DNA of 64,000 bases from Bacteroidales bacterium CF (GCA_000473305.1 CP006772.1:1798001-1862000); one strand, 5' to 3'; positions 37,957-47,836 are shown, numbered from the stretch's first letter. The notes: a model not told the origin generated them from the sequence alone. A program made the numbers and translations.

Positions 37957-38463
37957 TTAATTCAACAATTTAATCACCTTCTGTGACATGTCGTTTGCAG
38001 GGTTGTTATAAACTACTCCCTGAGCAGTTGCAATATCAAAAATAATAATAAATCCTTCAGTTTGCGCAACTTTTTCAATTGCACTCTTCAATTTTGTCAT
38101 AATTGGCTCCATAATCTCTTTCGATTTTGCAGCCATTACCCCCTCTTGGCCGAAATACTTCTTTTGGAGCTCTTTTACGGCTCTCTCTTTAGTAATGATC
38201 TCATTTTCACGCAAGCTTCTCTCGCTTTGCGAGAGATTCGCCTTTTGAGCCTGATATGTATTATAGAGTTGTTCTACTTTTTTAAGCTCACCCTCTATTT
38301 CAGCATCATACTGAGCCTTAACTCGCTGTATCTGCTGTTGGGCAGTTGCATACTCAGGAACGGCCTTGAGTATTGTCTCGGTGTTTATATACCCGAACGA
38401 TTGCGCCTTGATAATTGTTGATGAGGCCAATATCACCAGTGACAGTAAAAATATCCTTCTCAT
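37957..38463 (-). CDS. OmpH/Skp-family periplasmic chaperone
   Basis: 168 residues. Signal peptide MRRIFLLSLVILASSTIIKA, then FGYINTETILKAVPEYATAQ, a coiled coil rich in Lys, Gln and Glu (about 40-110) and C-terminal strands GFIIIFDIATAQGVVY. It is transcribed 25 bases after bamA and 19 bases before the second chaperone gene. It is the closer of the two to the typical Skp length. The role is holding nascent outer-membrane proteins in the periplasm. Confidence 0.92.
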   Translation of the reverse strand: MRRIFLLSLVILASSTIIKAQSFGYINTETILKAVPEYATAQQQIQRVKAQYDAEIEGELKKVEQLYNTYQAQKANLSQSERSLRENEIITKERAVKELQKKYFGQEGVMAAKSKEIMEPIMTKLKSAIEKVAQTEGFIIIFDIATAQGVVYNNPANDMSQKVIKLLN

Positions 38464-38488
38464 AATTATTCAATATTTGGAGCGTTAA

Positions 38489-40999
38489 TTAAAATTGCTG
38501 ACCTATTACGAAGTGGAAGTTGCTGCCTCCCTTTTTCTGTGTGCCTACAGGGTCAAATCCGTAACCCCAGTCTATTCCCAACATTCCCACAATCGGAAGA
38601 AGAACCCTTACGCCGATTCCCGCAGATCTCTTGATTGAAAACGGATTGAAGTCACGTATATCTGACCAGGAGTTACCGCCCTCAAGGAATGCAAGTGCAT
38701 AGATTGTTGATTGAGCCTGTAATACAACAGGATACCTCAATTCAACAGAGAATTTGTCGTACACATTACCTGCGTAAGCATTGTTTACCATCGGGGTTAG
38801 TGACGAGTTGGAATAACCTCTCAGACCGATAACCTCGGTACCGTATGTACTGTAACCGGACATACCGTCACCACCGACAACGTAACCTTCAAACGGAGAG
38901 TAGCCAAGGCTCCTGCTGTAAAATCCCAGATAGCCGAAGTGTGCCCTTGTCATTAAGACCAGGTTGTTTGTAATGGCTGTATAGTGAGTTCCTTTCAGTG
39001 TCCACTTGTGATACTCGATCCATTTATATCTCTCTGCATCACTCATGCTCTTGTAATCGGTGTCCTTGTCTCTGAAGAGTGAATACGGTGGTGTGAGCTG
39101 TAATCCTATCTGGTAATCGGAACCGCTTCTCGGATATACAGGCTGGTCAACGGAGTTTCTCTGGAGAGATACCTTATAGCTGAAGTTATTTGATGTTCCG
39201 TTTGAGAATATGAAGTAATAATCCCAATCATGCAACCTGTATGACTGTAAACTGAGTTCGTTATACAGTACAAACCAGTTGTCCGGCCATTTCAGCCTCT
39301 TTCCTATACCGATTGACGCTCCGTAAACCTCCATGGCCTGATTAGAATTCTGATAGAAGTAGTATGAGTTGGTCTGTCTTGTGTAGTATGCAGATATGCT
39401 CAGAGAGGTCGGTTTGTTTCCAAAAAGCCATGGTTCAACAAAACTTGCTGTTAAAGCTGTATAATATGTACCATTGGTCTGGAACTTGAGTGCAAGTTGT
39501 TGGCCGTCTCCAAGTGGTACCGGTCTCCATGCTCTCTTTTCGAGAATCCTTTTTATAGAGAAGTTATTGAAACTAACACCGAGAGTACCTACAAATGTAT
39601 TTCCACCCCAGCCACCTGCGATTTCAAACTGGCTGTTTGACTTCTCGACTACGTTGTATGCTATGTCTACTGTGTTGTTCTGCTGGTTTGGAATGATGTT
39701 GATCGCATCTGCCGACTGAAGCTTCTCCGGTTCAAAGTGTCCCATATTGGAAAGCTCTCTGAGGGAACGTTCAATGTCAGACTGACTGTATAGATAGCCC
39801 GGTTTTGTATAGAGCTCTCTTCTGGCGATTCTTTCATTTGTAACGCTGTTACCATTTATAGTAACCCTGTTGAATGTTGCAGGTTTGCCCTCGTAAATTC
39901 TCATCTCAACGTCAACTGAGTCTTTATCAACACAGACCTCGACCGGTGTTACATTAAAGAAAAGAAACCCGTTGTCGGTATATAGCTTTGACACATTTCC
40001 CTTCTCATCTCTGGTGAGCCTCTCGTCCATAGAAACCACATCATAGATGTCACCCTTCTTGATTCTCAGAATGGTGTTAAGTGCCTCGCCCGAGTATTTG
40101 GAATTACCTGTCCATGTTATGTTTCTGAAGTAATACCTCTGCCCCTCATCTATAAGGAACTTAATGGCCATCCTCCCATCACTTATATAATATATGCTAT
40201 CCTTGACAATGCGTGCATCACGATATCCGCGTTCATTGTAAGCCTCTATAAGTAATTTCTTGTCATTCTCATACTCTTTCTCATTGAATTTCTTGCTTGA
40301 GAAGAAGTTCAGGATATTACTCCTTGCCTTTGTCTTTTTCATTGAACCGGCAAGCTTGGAGGCTTTTATATTTTCGTTCCCTTCAAAAAGGATATCCTGA
40401 ATCTTAACCTTGCTCTTTCTGTCAACGACAAATGTGACTCTTACTGTGTTCTTGATTGTTGTGTCCTGAACGACCCTGGTAGTTACCTCTGTCTGGAGGA
40501 ATCCCTTTTCAACGTAGTATTTTCTTATAATTTCGCATGAAGATCTTTCAATGTAGTCGGACAGCTCACTTGCTCTTTTGAACTTAAGTCTGTCCTGTAA
40601 CTCAGACCTCTCAGTGGATTTAACTCCGTCGAAATCCCATTTCAAAACACGCGGTCTCTCTTGCAGGTAAAGGTTAAGATAGACCTTACCGTTTGAAATC
40701 GAGTCTACGTAAAAAGAAATTTCAGAGAACCAGCGTTGCAGCCATATTCTCTTTATTACTGACGAGAGATCCTCGCTCGGTATCTCAATCTTATCACCGA
40801 CCTGTATACCTGTCAGTGAAAGTATCGTCTCTGTGTTGTTGTACTTTACTCCGGAAACGACTATGCCGCCTACCTCATATTTCTGAGGCTTGTTGTAATC
40901 AACCTCAGTGGTTCTTATGAAAGTAGAATCCTGGGCCTTGGCCTGGTTTGTAAAAGGAGTTAAGAAAATTAATAACGAAATAAGGGCTAATGACTTCAT
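38489..40999 (-). CDS. bamA: Outer-membrane protein assembly factor BamA
   Basis: 836 residues from the ATG at 40999. Essential Omp85-family barrel that inserts outer-membrane proteins. The signal peptide MKSLALISLLIFLTPFTNQA precedes POTRA repeats (about 50-420, for example RIYEGKPATFNRVTINGNSV) and a C-terminal 16-strand barrel with GLRGYSNSS as the L6 RGF-like motif region and the aromatic C-terminus HFVIGQQF. A longer frame starting with TTG at 41050 exists, but that start lies inside the promoter and adds charged residues before the signal peptide, so I reject it. Neighbouring chaperone genes support the role. Confidence 0.93.
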   Translation of the reverse strand: MKSLALISLLIFLTPFTNQAKAQDSTFIRTTEVDYNKPQKYEVGGIVVSGVKYNNTETILSLTGIQVGDKIEIPSEDLSSVIKRIWLQRWFSEISFYVDSISNGKVYLNLYLQERPRVLKWDFDGVKSTERSELQDRLKFKRASELSDYIERSSCEIIRKYYVEKGFLQTEVTTRVVQDTTIKNTVRVTFVVDRKSKVKIQDILFEGNENIKASKLAGSMKKTKARSNILNFFSSKKFNEKEYENDKKLLIEAYNERGYRDARIVKDSIYYISDGRMAIKFLIDEGQRYYFRNITWTGNSKYSGEALNTILRIKKGDIYDVVSMDERLTRDEKGNVSKLYTDNGFLFFNVTPVEVCVDKDSVDVEMRIYEGKPATFNRVTINGNSVTNERIARRELYTKPGYLYSQSDIERSLRELSNMGHFEPEKLQSADAINIIPNQQNNTVDIAYNVVEKSNSQFEIAGGWGGNTFVGTLGVSFNNFSIKRILEKRAWRPVPLGDGQQLALKFQTNGTYYTALTASFVEPWLFGNKPTSLSISAYYTRQTNSYYFYQNSNQAMEVYGASIGIGKRLKWPDNWFVLYNELSLQSYRLHDWDYYFIFSNGTSNNFSYKVSLQRNSVDQPVYPRSGSDYQIGLQLTPPYSLFRDKDTDYKSMSDAERYKWIEYHKWTLKGTHYTAITNNLVLMTRAHFGYLGFYSRSLGYSPFEGYVVGGDGMSGYSTYGTEVIGLRGYSNSSLTPMVNNAYAGNVYDKFSVELRYPVVLQAQSTIYALAFLEGGNSWSDIRDFNPFSIKRSAGIGVRVLLPIVGMLGIDWGYGFDPVGTQKKGGSNFHFVIGQQF

Positions 41000-41023
41000 C
41001 TGCAATCTCTGGCTGTGAAAGCG

Positions 41024-41051
41024 CAAATATAAGCTTTTATTTGTATTCAAA
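41024..41051 (-). promoter_or_regulatory. Internal promoter upstream of bamA
   Basis: On the minus strand TTTG (41048-41051), 16 bases, then TATATTTG (41024-41031), a perfect -7 box 24 bases before the preferred bamA ATG. The spacing is short. It could give bamA and the chaperones expression independent of nadK-uppS. Confidence 0.5.
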
Positions 41052-41061
41052 GTTTGTTTGA

Positions 41062-41793
41062 TTAAGAATTATTTAACTGGTCTCCTGTTTTCCCAAACCT
41101 CCGTTCTCTTTGCGCGAAGATGTCCAGAGCTTGTTGAAAGTGAGTTTTGCGAAAATCGGGCCAAAGCACTTCCGGAAAATAAAATTCACTGTAAGCACTC
41201 TGCCATAGTAAATAATTACTTATACGCTGTTCGCCGCTTGTCCTGATGATCAGGTCGGGATCCGGAATCCCTTTTGTGCTCAATAATGAGTTGAAATGGT
41301 CCGCAGTCAGTTTTGGTAATGTTCTGCCATCCTGATATGCCCTTAGCACCTCCTCACTATATTTCTCGGCAGCCTGAAGAATATCCCATTTCCCGGCATA
41401 ACTTAAAAAAATGATCAGATTCAGTCCGGTATTATGGCTGGACATCTCCTCAGCATTATATATCTTCTTTGCAATATCTTCAGAGAGTTTTGAAAGATCT
41501 CCTATAGCCCTGAATTTTATGTTGTTCTTCATGATTGTAGCGGTCTCCGCAGCTATAGCATCTACCATCAGTTGCATAAGCCCGTTAACCTCATCCTCCG
41601 GGCGGTTCCAGTTCTCCTCTGAGAAGGCGAAAAGGCTCAGGTATTCGATTCTGTTCTCTGCTGCAAATTCAATTGTTGCCCTTACAGATTCAGAACCCTC
41701 CTTGTGGCCGTAGAGCCTCTCCATGCCCCTGGCCTTGGCCCATCTGCCGTTCCCGTCCATTATAATTGATACGTGTCTTGGGATTCTATTCAT
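41062..41793 (-). CDS. uppS: Undecaprenyl diphosphate synthase (cis-prenyltransferase)
   Basis: 243 residues. Elongates farnesyl diphosphate to C55 undecaprenyl diphosphate, the lipid carrier for peptidoglycan and glycans. The catalytic motif IMDGNGRWAKARG has Asp13 in the expected place. LSLFAFSEENWNRPEDEV and the C-terminal IRTSGEQRISNYLLWQSAYSE motifs are all present. It is transcribed between nadK and bamA, with gaps of 13 bases (nadK) and 62 bases (bamA from its ATG). Confidence 0.96.
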   Translation of the reverse strand: MNRIPRHVSIIMDGNGRWAKARGMERLYGHKEGSESVRATIEFAAENRIEYLSLFAFSEENWNRPEDEVNGLMQLMVDAIAAETATIMKNNIKFRAIGDLSKLSEDIAKKIYNAEEMSSHNTGLNLIIFLSYAGKWDILQAAEKYSEEVLRAYQDGRTLPKLTADHFNSLLSTKGIPDPDLIIRTSGEQRISNYLLWQSAYSEFYFPEVLWPDFRKTHFQQALDIFAQRERRFGKTGDQLNNS

Positions 41794-41806
41794 ATCACTG
41801 TTTTTT

Positions 41807-42697
41807 CTATATTATCTGGCTGTTTCTCCTATCCTCGCCCCATCGTAATTTGTCCTTGAGTGCATTAATGAAGCTCTCCTCTTGAAGAGATATATAATTC
41901 AATGTAAAAGGCGCTTTTGTAATTTTCACAGAACTTCCTGAAGGGATTACAACCTCCCGGCTGTCAAGGCATAAAATAGCCCTCCCCACCCTTGCGGTAA
42001 CAAACATCTCCAGGGTGACACCATCAGGCACCACCATAGGTCTCACATTTAAATTGTGAGGGGCAATAGGGGCCACTATCCATACTTCTGAAACAGGCAG
42101 CACTATCGGCCCGCCTATACTCAGAGAGTATGCCGTTGAGCCGGTGGGTGTTGCAACAACGAGACCATCAGACCAGTATGCCGGCATCTCAATGCCGTCT
42201 ATAGTAAGGTTCACCGATATCATTGTTGAATCACACTTCTGCAGGGAGACCTCATTGACTGAATATGGGAAAAATCCTTCCGGCAGACAGTTGCTCTCAA
42301 TCCGCAGCATTGTTCTTTTCTCTATTTTGTATCTTCCCTCTATAAGGTCATCTATCCATTTACCGGCTGAATTCAAATCTGCACTTGTCAGGAAACCAAG
42401 CCTGCCAAAGTTGACACCGGCAATCGGAATCGACTTCTCGCGGATATGTGTTATTGACTCCAGAAATGTGCCATCCCCTCCGAAACAGAGGAATATATCG
42501 GTGTCAGAAGGCAGGTCATTATAGTCATTATATGTTGCCGACTCAGGAAAATTATAGCCCGGAATGGCGGTCAGTCTGTCGTAAAACGGCTTATAGTAAC
42601 ACAGGGTGACTCCCTTATCAATTAAAGCCTTTATTATCTGACATAGTCCGGAACACCATGCTTTCTCAAAATCTCTTGCAAATAAAGCAATCTTCAT
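41807..42697 (-). CDS. nadK: NAD kinase
   Basis: 296 residues from the ATG at 42697. Phosphorylates NAD to NADP. The active-site motif FLCFGGDGTFLESI lies near residues 67-80, followed by the conserved NEVSLQK and the Gly-rich TPTGSTAYSLSIGGPIV. The longer frame starting at 42820 would run across the divergent pdxJ promoter and start; MKIALFARDF is the family N-terminus, so the shorter start is used. First gene of the minus-strand envelope run nadK-uppS-bamA-ompH-ompH-murI-hppA. Confidence 0.95.
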   Translation of the reverse strand: MKIALFARDFEKAWCSGLCQIIKALIDKGVTLCYYKPFYDRLTAIPGYNFPESATYNDYNDLPSDTDIFLCFGGDGTFLESITHIREKSIPIAGVNFGRLGFLTSADLNSAGKWIDDLIEGRYKIEKRTMLRIESNCLPEGFFPYSVNEVSLQKCDSTMISVNLTIDGIEMPAYWSDGLVVATPTGSTAYSLSIGGPIVLPVSEVWIVAPIAPHNLNVRPMVVPDGVTLEMFVTARVGRAILCLDSREVVIPSGSSVKITKAPFTLNYISLQEESFINALKDKLRWGEDRRNSQII

Positions 42698-42714
42698 TTT
42701 AGTGTTATAATTGC

Positions 42715-42748
42715 CAAAAATAGATAAATTTGCACCTATCATGACAAA
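42715..42748 (-). promoter_or_regulatory. Promoter of nadK
   Basis: Minus-strand TTTG (42745-42748), 22 bases, then TATTTTTG (42715-42722), a perfect -7 box 17 bases before the nadK ATG. It overlaps the pdxJ coding start, so the two divergent promoters share DNA. Confidence 0.5.
42725..42732 (+). promoter_or_regulatory. -7 box of pdxJ
   Basis: TAAATTTG, a perfect TAnnTTTG box, only 8 bases before the pdxJ ATG. Transcription would start at or next to the start codon, suggesting a leaderless mRNA. It is 2 bases from the nadK -7 box on the other strand. Confidence 0.5.
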
Positions 42749-43460
42749 ATTAAGTGTAAATATAAACAAATTCGCAACACTGAGAAACTCCAGAGGGGGT
42801 AATCTGCCGGATGTTATCAAAGCAGCTGTTGATTGCGAAAGATTTGGAGCTGAAGGTATTACCGTACATCCAAGACCTGACGAGAGACATATTCGCTACC
42901 AGGATGCGAGAGATCTTAAGCATGTGGTTACTACCGAGTTCAATATCGAAGGAAACCCTATTGACTCATTTGTAAAACTTGTTCTTGAAATACATCCCGC
43001 CCAGGTAACCCTTGTCCCTGACTCTCACGATGTACTTACTTCCAACTGCGGTTGGGACACAAAGAAGAACGCCTCATTTCTGAAACAAATCTGTAAGATC
43101 TTTAATGATGAAAATATCCGCACATCTATTTTTGTGAATCCTGATGTTGAGATGATCAGATATGCAACAGATACCGGCTGCAAGAGAGTAGAGCTCTACA
43201 CAGAATCGTATGCTGCCAATTATTTTAACGGCCGGGAAGCTGCTATAGAGAAATATGTCAAGGCTGCAGAAGAGGCTGTTAAACAGGGATTAGGCATCAA
43301 TGCCGGTCATGACCTGAATCTTGACAATCTTAATTTCTTCAACAAAAACATTCCTGGTCTGCTTGAAGTATCCATCGGACATGCTTTGGTCTGCGATGCC
43401 CTCTATTTAGGCCTTGAAAATACTATCCAGTCCTACTTGAGAGAGTTAAAAAATTATTAA
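42741..43460 (+). CDS. pdxJ: Pyridoxine 5'-phosphate synthase
   Basis: 239 residues from the ATG at 42741. Condenses 1-deoxy-D-xylulose 5-phosphate with 3-amino-2-oxopropyl phosphate to make pyridoxine 5'-phosphate, in the cytoplasm. [17 protein letters not shown], the [14 protein letters not shown] block and the C-terminal [13 protein letters not shown]...[11 protein letters not shown] match the family. Its substrate DXP comes from dxs, encoded elsewhere in the window. The upstream extension [10 protein letters not shown] is not conserved and covers the divergent promoter, so it is excluded. Confidence 0.96.
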   Translation: MTKLSVNINKFATLRNSRGGNLPDVIKAAVDCERFGAEGITVHPRPDERHIRYQDARDLKHVVTTEFNIEGNPIDSFVKLVLEIHPAQVTLVPDSHDVLTSNCGWDTKKNASFLKQICKIFNDENIRTSIFVNPDVEMIRYATDTGCKRVELYTESYAANYFNGREAAIEKYVKAAEEAVKQGLGINAGHDLNLDNLNFFNKNIPGLLEVSIGHALVCDALYLGLENTIQSYLRELKNY

Positions 43461-43490
43461 TATATTTGTCCATTAAATAGATTTAAAAAA

Positions 43491-44096
43491 ATGAAAAAAG
43501 CCTCTTTAATCACCAACGTTGTGTTGGCCATAGCAGTTATAGTGCTGTTTGTCCTGCACTTTACATCTAACTCAAACTCACTGAAGAATGACTCCGGATC
43601 GGGATCCGCACCTGCTGCAGGAAGCGTTGTATATATCCAGATGGACTCGCTTGTCAACCAATATGACATGTTCAATGATCTTAAATCCGAACTTGAATCA
43701 AAGGCTCAGGTAATGCAGGACGATCTTAACAAGAAAGGTATGGCATTTGAGAGAGATGTCAAGGATTTCCGTGAAAAAGTTGAAAAGGGGCTGATTACCC
43801 GTGCTCAGGCTGAGGCTCAGAATGCTCAGCTTCAGAACAGGGAGAGAGAGCTTCAGAACTACTCACAACAGAGACAGATGGAGATGAATGAGGAGCAGGC
43901 TGTGCTTGTAAGAAAGGTTATGGATGCTCTGGACAAATATCTTGTCAAGTTCAATGCTGACAAGAAATACTCAATGATTATCAACACTTCTGCAACACTG
44001 AACACAGTGCTTCGTGCCGATTCGACTCTTAACATTACCAACATGGTTGTTGCAGGGCTCAATGATGAGTATGTAGCAACTAAAGGAAAAAAATAA
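43491..44096 (+). CDS. OmpH/Skp-like membrane-anchored protein
   Basis: 201 residues. An N-terminal hydrophobic segment (residues 6-26) with no clear cleavage site is followed by a Ser/Gly/Pro linker, then YIQMDSLVNQYDMFNDLKSE, a long coiled coil (about 65-145, rich in Gln, Glu and Arg), and a C-terminal strand region. The layout is that of OmpH/Skp, but the hydrophobic part may act as a membrane anchor. This is the third OmpH-type gene of the window, separate from the bamA cluster. It lies 30 bases after pdxJ. The function as a chaperone is inferred. Confidence 0.82.
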   Translation: MKKASLITNVVLAIAVIVLFVLHFTSNSNSLKNDSGSGSAPAAGSVVYIQMDSLVNQYDMFNDLKSELESKAQVMQDDLNKKGMAFERDVKDFREKVEKGLITRAQAEAQNAQLQNRERELQNYSQQRQMEMNEEQAVLVRKVMDALDKYLVKFNADKKYSMIINTSATLNTVLRADSTLNITNMVVAGLNDEYVATKGKK

Positions 44097-44105
44097 AACA
44101 CCCCT

Positions 44106-45224
44106 GTGAAGATTGCAATTCTTTCATGCTTTTACCCTTACAGAGGCGGTATTGCACAGTTCAACGCAAATATATACAAGGAGCTGAGCAAGTCACACGA
44201 GGTTAAGGCATTTAATTTCAAACGGCAATATCCAAATTTGCTGTTCCCCGGCAAGACACAGTTTGTCGAGAAAGGGGACACAGCTCTGAAAATAGAGAGT
44301 ACTGCAATACTTGACACAGCAAATCCATTAAGTTATATTTCTACAGCCCGGGCCATACGAAAGTGGGGCCCGGATTTGTTGATAATGCGTTACTGGATGT
44401 CATACTTCGCCCCCTCGCAAGGTTATGTGGGGAGGCACCAGTTACCCGACACCAAGGTTATCTCGATACTTGATAATGTTATTCCTCACGAGCCGAAATT
44501 CTTTGACACCCCCTTTACAAAATATTATCTGGGCTCTAATGACGGATTCGTGGTTCTTTCGGATGCAGTCGGACAAGACCTCACAGCGCTGAAGCCCGAT
44601 GCAAGATTTGTCAGCATTCCACATCCCCTGTACAACCATTTCGGTGAGAGCGTAGAACGAGAGAAGGCAGAAGAGAGGCTCGGTCTTGACAAAGGGAAAA
44701 GGAATATCCTCTTTTTTGGCCTGATAAGGGATTATAAAGGGCTGGACATATTACTGCAGGCTTTTGCCGGACTGGATGACAAATATCAGTTAATAATAGC
44801 CGGAGAACCATATGGAAGTTTTGACAAATACAGTGAAATAATCAGTTCAATACCCGATAACGGACGTATAAAACTGTTCACCCGCTACATAGCCGATGAG
44901 GAGGTTCCTCTGTTTTTCTCGGCAAGTGATGTATGCGTACTACCATATCGCTCTGCCACTCAAAGTGGTATAAGTGCTATCTCATATCATTTCGGGCTTC
45001 CGATGATAACGACTGATGTCGGTGGGCTAAAAGAGGCGATTGAAGGGCCCGGCACCGGTATTGTAGTCGATAGAGTCGACCCGGGATTAATCCGGGATGC
45101 CATTGTGGAGTATTTTGAAAAGGAGCTAGGCGGCAGGCTCAGAGAAAACATCGCCGCTCAAAGAGAGCAACTGTCATGGAACAGCTTTGCGGACAAATTA
45201 TTAAAATTTCACACAACACTTTAA
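44106..45224 (+). CDS. Glycosyltransferase family 4-like protein
   Basis: 372 residues with a GT-B double Rossmann fold. The N-terminal domain begins MKIAILSCFYPYRGGIAQFN (GTG start, 9 bases after the previous stop), with the Gly-Gly-Ile acceptor-side loop. The C-terminal donor-binding domain has ILFFGLIRDYKGLDILLQAF and a nucleotide-sugar region VCVLPYRSATQSGISAISYH then FGLPMITTDVGGLKEAIEG. The usual EGFG-type glutamate is replaced by QSGIS, as in some GT4 members. The sugar and acceptor are unknown; cell-envelope glycan or glycolipid synthesis is inferred. Confidence 0.85.
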   Translation: MKIAILSCFYPYRGGIAQFNANIYKELSKSHEVKAFNFKRQYPNLLFPGKTQFVEKGDTALKIESTAILDTANPLSYISTARAIRKWGPDLLIMRYWMSYFAPSQGYVGRHQLPDTKVISILDNVIPHEPKFFDTPFTKYYLGSNDGFVVLSDAVGQDLTALKPDARFVSIPHPLYNHFGESVEREKAEERLGLDKGKRNILFFGLIRDYKGLDILLQAFAGLDDKYQLIIAGEPYGSFDKYSEIISSIPDNGRIKLFTRYIADEEVPLFFSASDVCVLPYRSATQSGISAISYHFGLPMITTDVGGLKEAIEGPGTGIVVDRVDPGLIRDAIVEYFEKELGGRLRENIAAQREQLSWNSFADKLLKFHTTL

Positions 45225-45236
45225 CAACCTTTTTAT

Positions 45237-46187
45237 ATGAAAGCAATAACCCGTACAGAATTCAATTTTCCTAATCAAAGCAGTAAGTATGTTGGTAAAG
45301 TAAGAGATGTATATACAATCGGAGAAGACTATCTTGTGATGATAGCTACTGACAGGATCTCTGCATTTGATGTGGTTCTCCCCAAAGGAATTCCATATAA
45401 AGGACAGGTATTAAATCAAATAGCCTCCAAATTCCTTGATAGTACAAGTGATATAGTTCCAAACTGGAAAATAGCCTCTCCGGATCCTGTAGTGACAGTC
45501 GGTCACAAATGCACAGGTTTCCCTGTAGAGATGATTGTCAGGGCATATCTGACAGGAAGCTCCTGGAGAGCATATAAAGCCGGAGCACGTGAAATCTGCG
45601 GGGTAAAGATTCCGGACGGGATGAAAGAGCATCAACGCTTTGAACAGCCGATTGTGACTCCAACCACTAAAGCTGAGATAGGACTTCATGACCAGGATAT
45701 TTCAAAAGAGGAGATAATTACAAAAGGTATTGTGAAAGAGGAAGACTATCTGATGCTCGAGAAATATGCCCTTGATCTTTTCAACCGCGGTTCAGATATA
45801 GCATCGGAGAGAGGGTTGATACTCGTTGACACAAAATATGAATTCGGGAAGAAGGGTGATAAGATATATCTTATCGATGAGATTCACACTCCTGACTCTT
45901 CCAGATACTTCTATAAAGAGAGTTATGAGGAGCTCTTCGCAAAAGGGTTACAACAGAGGCAACTCTCGAAAGAATTTGTCAGAGAGTGGCTTATGGATAA
46001 CAACTTCTCAGGACAAACCGGACAGGAGGTTCCAGAGATGACTGACGAGATTGTCCGTTCAATATCTGACAGGTACATTGAGTTATATGAGAATATAACA
46101 GGCAGCAAATTTGAAAGAGCTGAGTATACTGATGATATATACGAAAGAATTGAGACTAATATTCTAAATATGCTGGCAAGATTATGA
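45237..46187 (+). CDS. purC: Phosphoribosylaminoimidazole-succinocarboxamide synthase
   Basis: 316 residues. Joins CAIR and aspartate in de novo purine synthesis. [30 protein letters not shown] is the ATP-grasp-like start. The longer form (over 300 residues, as in yeast ADE1 and many Bacteroidota) is expected rather than the 237-residue enterobacterial form. [13 protein letters not shown] is the family C-terminal signature. It overlaps the next gene by the ATGA arrangement (stop at 46185-46187, start at 46184), so the two are translationally coupled. Confidence 0.96.
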   Translation: MKAITRTEFNFPNQSSKYVGKVRDVYTIGEDYLVMIATDRISAFDVVLPKGIPYKGQVLNQIASKFLDSTSDIVPNWKIASPDPVVTVGHKCTGFPVEMIVRAYLTGSSWRAYKAGAREICGVKIPDGMKEHQRFEQPIVTPTTKAEIGLHDQDISKEEIITKGIVKEEDYLMLEKYALDLFNRGSDIASERGLILVDTKYEFGKKGDKIYLIDEIHTPDSSRYFYKESYEELFAKGLQQRQLSKEFVREWLMDNNFSGQTGQEVPEMTDEIVRSISDRYIELYENITGSKFERAEYTDDIYERIETNILNMLARL

Positions 46188-47836
46188 GATTTAACGCTGC
46201 CATATTGATATTGCTCCTGACTGTCGTCTTTAATGTAACGTTCGGGCAGGAAACGCATGTTGCAGTTACAGTATCCCGGGAGACTATAACGAAGGATGGG
46301 ATTAGCTATTTTGTGCACAAAGTAGAAAAGGGACAGACTGTATACTCAATATGCAAGGTCTACGAGGTTACTCCTGAGATTTTGCTGGAGGACAACCCCT
46401 CTCTGATAAGCGGGCTTAAGGAGGGAAGCACTATCTTTATAAGGCAGGGCGGGAAAAAGCAGGTTACATATTTAAAACATATTGTAAGATGGTATGACTC
46501 TGTATCTTCAATTGCGAAAAAATATGGTGTCTCAGAGGCTGATATTTTAAAAGCCAACTCCTTACAGGACGGGAGGCTGGTTGTCAGGCAGATGCTTCTG
46601 ATACCGGACTCAACAGCAGCATTTTCCCTGTCGGAAAAGCCGGAAATAGTTAAGATTGCCGACACTATAACTGCCAACCCAAAACCGACAAGTGTCGACT
46701 ACTCTGCGCAGAGTGTAACTGAATATAAGCCAACTGTATCTGATTATAAGTCTTCAGTTTCTGAATACAATAACTACAAATTCAGAGTCTCTCTGGTTTT
46801 ACCGCTTGGAAGCACAAAAGCTGAAACTTCAGAGATGGATGCAAATTTTCTTGACTTTTACGAAGGGTTCCTGCTTGCAGTAGAGGACATGAAATCGGCC
46901 GGCATGAATATAAACCTTCAGGTCCTGGATATGCAAGACTATCCTTCTGGTAGTATATTAGCTCAGTCCGGGAAGCTGGACAACAGCAATCTTATCATAG
47001 GCCCTATTTTTGAGAAGAATGTAACACCGGTGCTCACACATGCGCACAATCTGGGTATTCCGGTTGTTTCTCCCATGGATTCCAAAACAGAGTCTCTTAT
47101 TGCCAACCATGAGGGTTTCTTTCAGGTAAACACAAGTAATTATCATGTTCAGTCAGCACTTCTCTCAAGTATTCCAAAAGGGAATCACGTAACTGTCATT
47201 TATGAGGAATCGGGGAAGGATAAAGAGTTGGTGGATCTCACAAGGCACATTTTATCAGAAATGGGAATTACATACAACACAATCTCATACAATGTGCTCT
47301 CGGGCAGAGGAATGACTCCTAAAATAGGTGCAAAGCTCCTTGCCGGTTCAATGAATGCTGTTGTAGTTCCGTCAAATCAAGAGGCCTTTGTATCTGATGT
47401 ACTGAGGAATCTGAACCTTCTCAAGACAATGAACGGGTTCAACATAACTATATACGGAACATCGAAATGGCGTACATTTGAAAGTATGGATATCAACAGC
47501 TACCATGCCATGAATCTGCATATTGCGCTACAGCACTTTATAGATTTCAACGACAAGGATGTGAAGAGCTTTATATACAGATACAGGGCTCTTTACGGAT
47601 GCGAACCAAATCCGTACTCATACCAGGCATACGATGTTGCCAGGTACTTTCTTGAAGAGCTCTACTCAAAAGGACCTAAATTTTACAAAAAGGAGAACGG
47701 TACTACCAGAAGACTTTTGCAGTCAGACCTGAGATTTGAGAGAGAGAGCAGATCCGACGGATATATCAACACCGCTTCACGCGTTGTGATATACAATCCT
47801 GACTACTCAATCAATATCAGCAGTCTTGAGTTTTAA
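46184..47836 (+). CDS. LysM-repeat protein with periplasmic-binding-protein-like domain
   Basis: 550 residues. Signal peptide [22 protein letters not shown], two LysM modules (about 42-90, [20 protein letters not shown]; about 97-143, [20 protein letters not shown]), a Ser/Tyr-rich linker, then from about residue 200 a type I periplasmic-binding fold ([55 protein letters not shown]) to the end. LysM modules bind peptidoglycan, so the product is probably an envelope sensor or regulator of wall enzymes rather than an ABC-transport component; no transporter is adjacent. The ATG overlaps purC by 4 bases. The 3' end overlaps the convergent aminopeptidase gene by 30 bases. Confidence 0.85.
   Translation: MRFNAAILILLLTVVFNVTFGQETHVAVTVSRETITKDGISYFVHKVEKGQTVYSICKVYEVTPEILLEDNPSLISGLKEGSTIFIRQGGKKQVTYLKHIVRWYDSVSSIAKKYGVSEADILKANSLQDGRLVVRQMLLIPDSTAAFSLSEKPEIVKIADTITANPKPTSVDYSAQSVTEYKPTVSDYKSSVSEYNNYKFRVSLVLPLGSTKAETSEMDANFLDFYEGFLLAVEDMKSAGMNINLQVLDMQDYPSGSILAQSGKLDNSNLIIGPIFEKNVTPVLTHAHNLGIPVVSPMDSKTESLIANHEGFFQVNTSNYHVQSALLSSIPKGNHVTVIYEESGKDKELVDLTRHILSEMGITYNTISYNVLSGRGMTPKIGAKLLAGSMNAVVVPSNQEAFVSDVLRNLNLLKTMNGFNITIYGTSKWRTFESMDINSYHAMNLHIALQHFIDFNDKDVKSFIYRYRALYGCEPNPYSYQAYDVARYFLEELYSKGPKFYKKENGTTRRLLQSDLRFERESRSDGYINTASRVVIYNPDYSINISSLEF

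Noticed and set aside
41000-41050. Longer bamA start at TTG 41050
   Set aside because: The codon lies in the -33 region of a good promoter, and the added residues precede a clear signal peptide.
42711-42740. Longer pdxJ start at 42711
   Set aside because: The extra ten residues are not family-like and overlap both promoters.
42698-42820. Longer nadK start at 42820
   Set aside because: It would read across the divergent pdxJ promoter and start; the family N-terminus begins at 42697.
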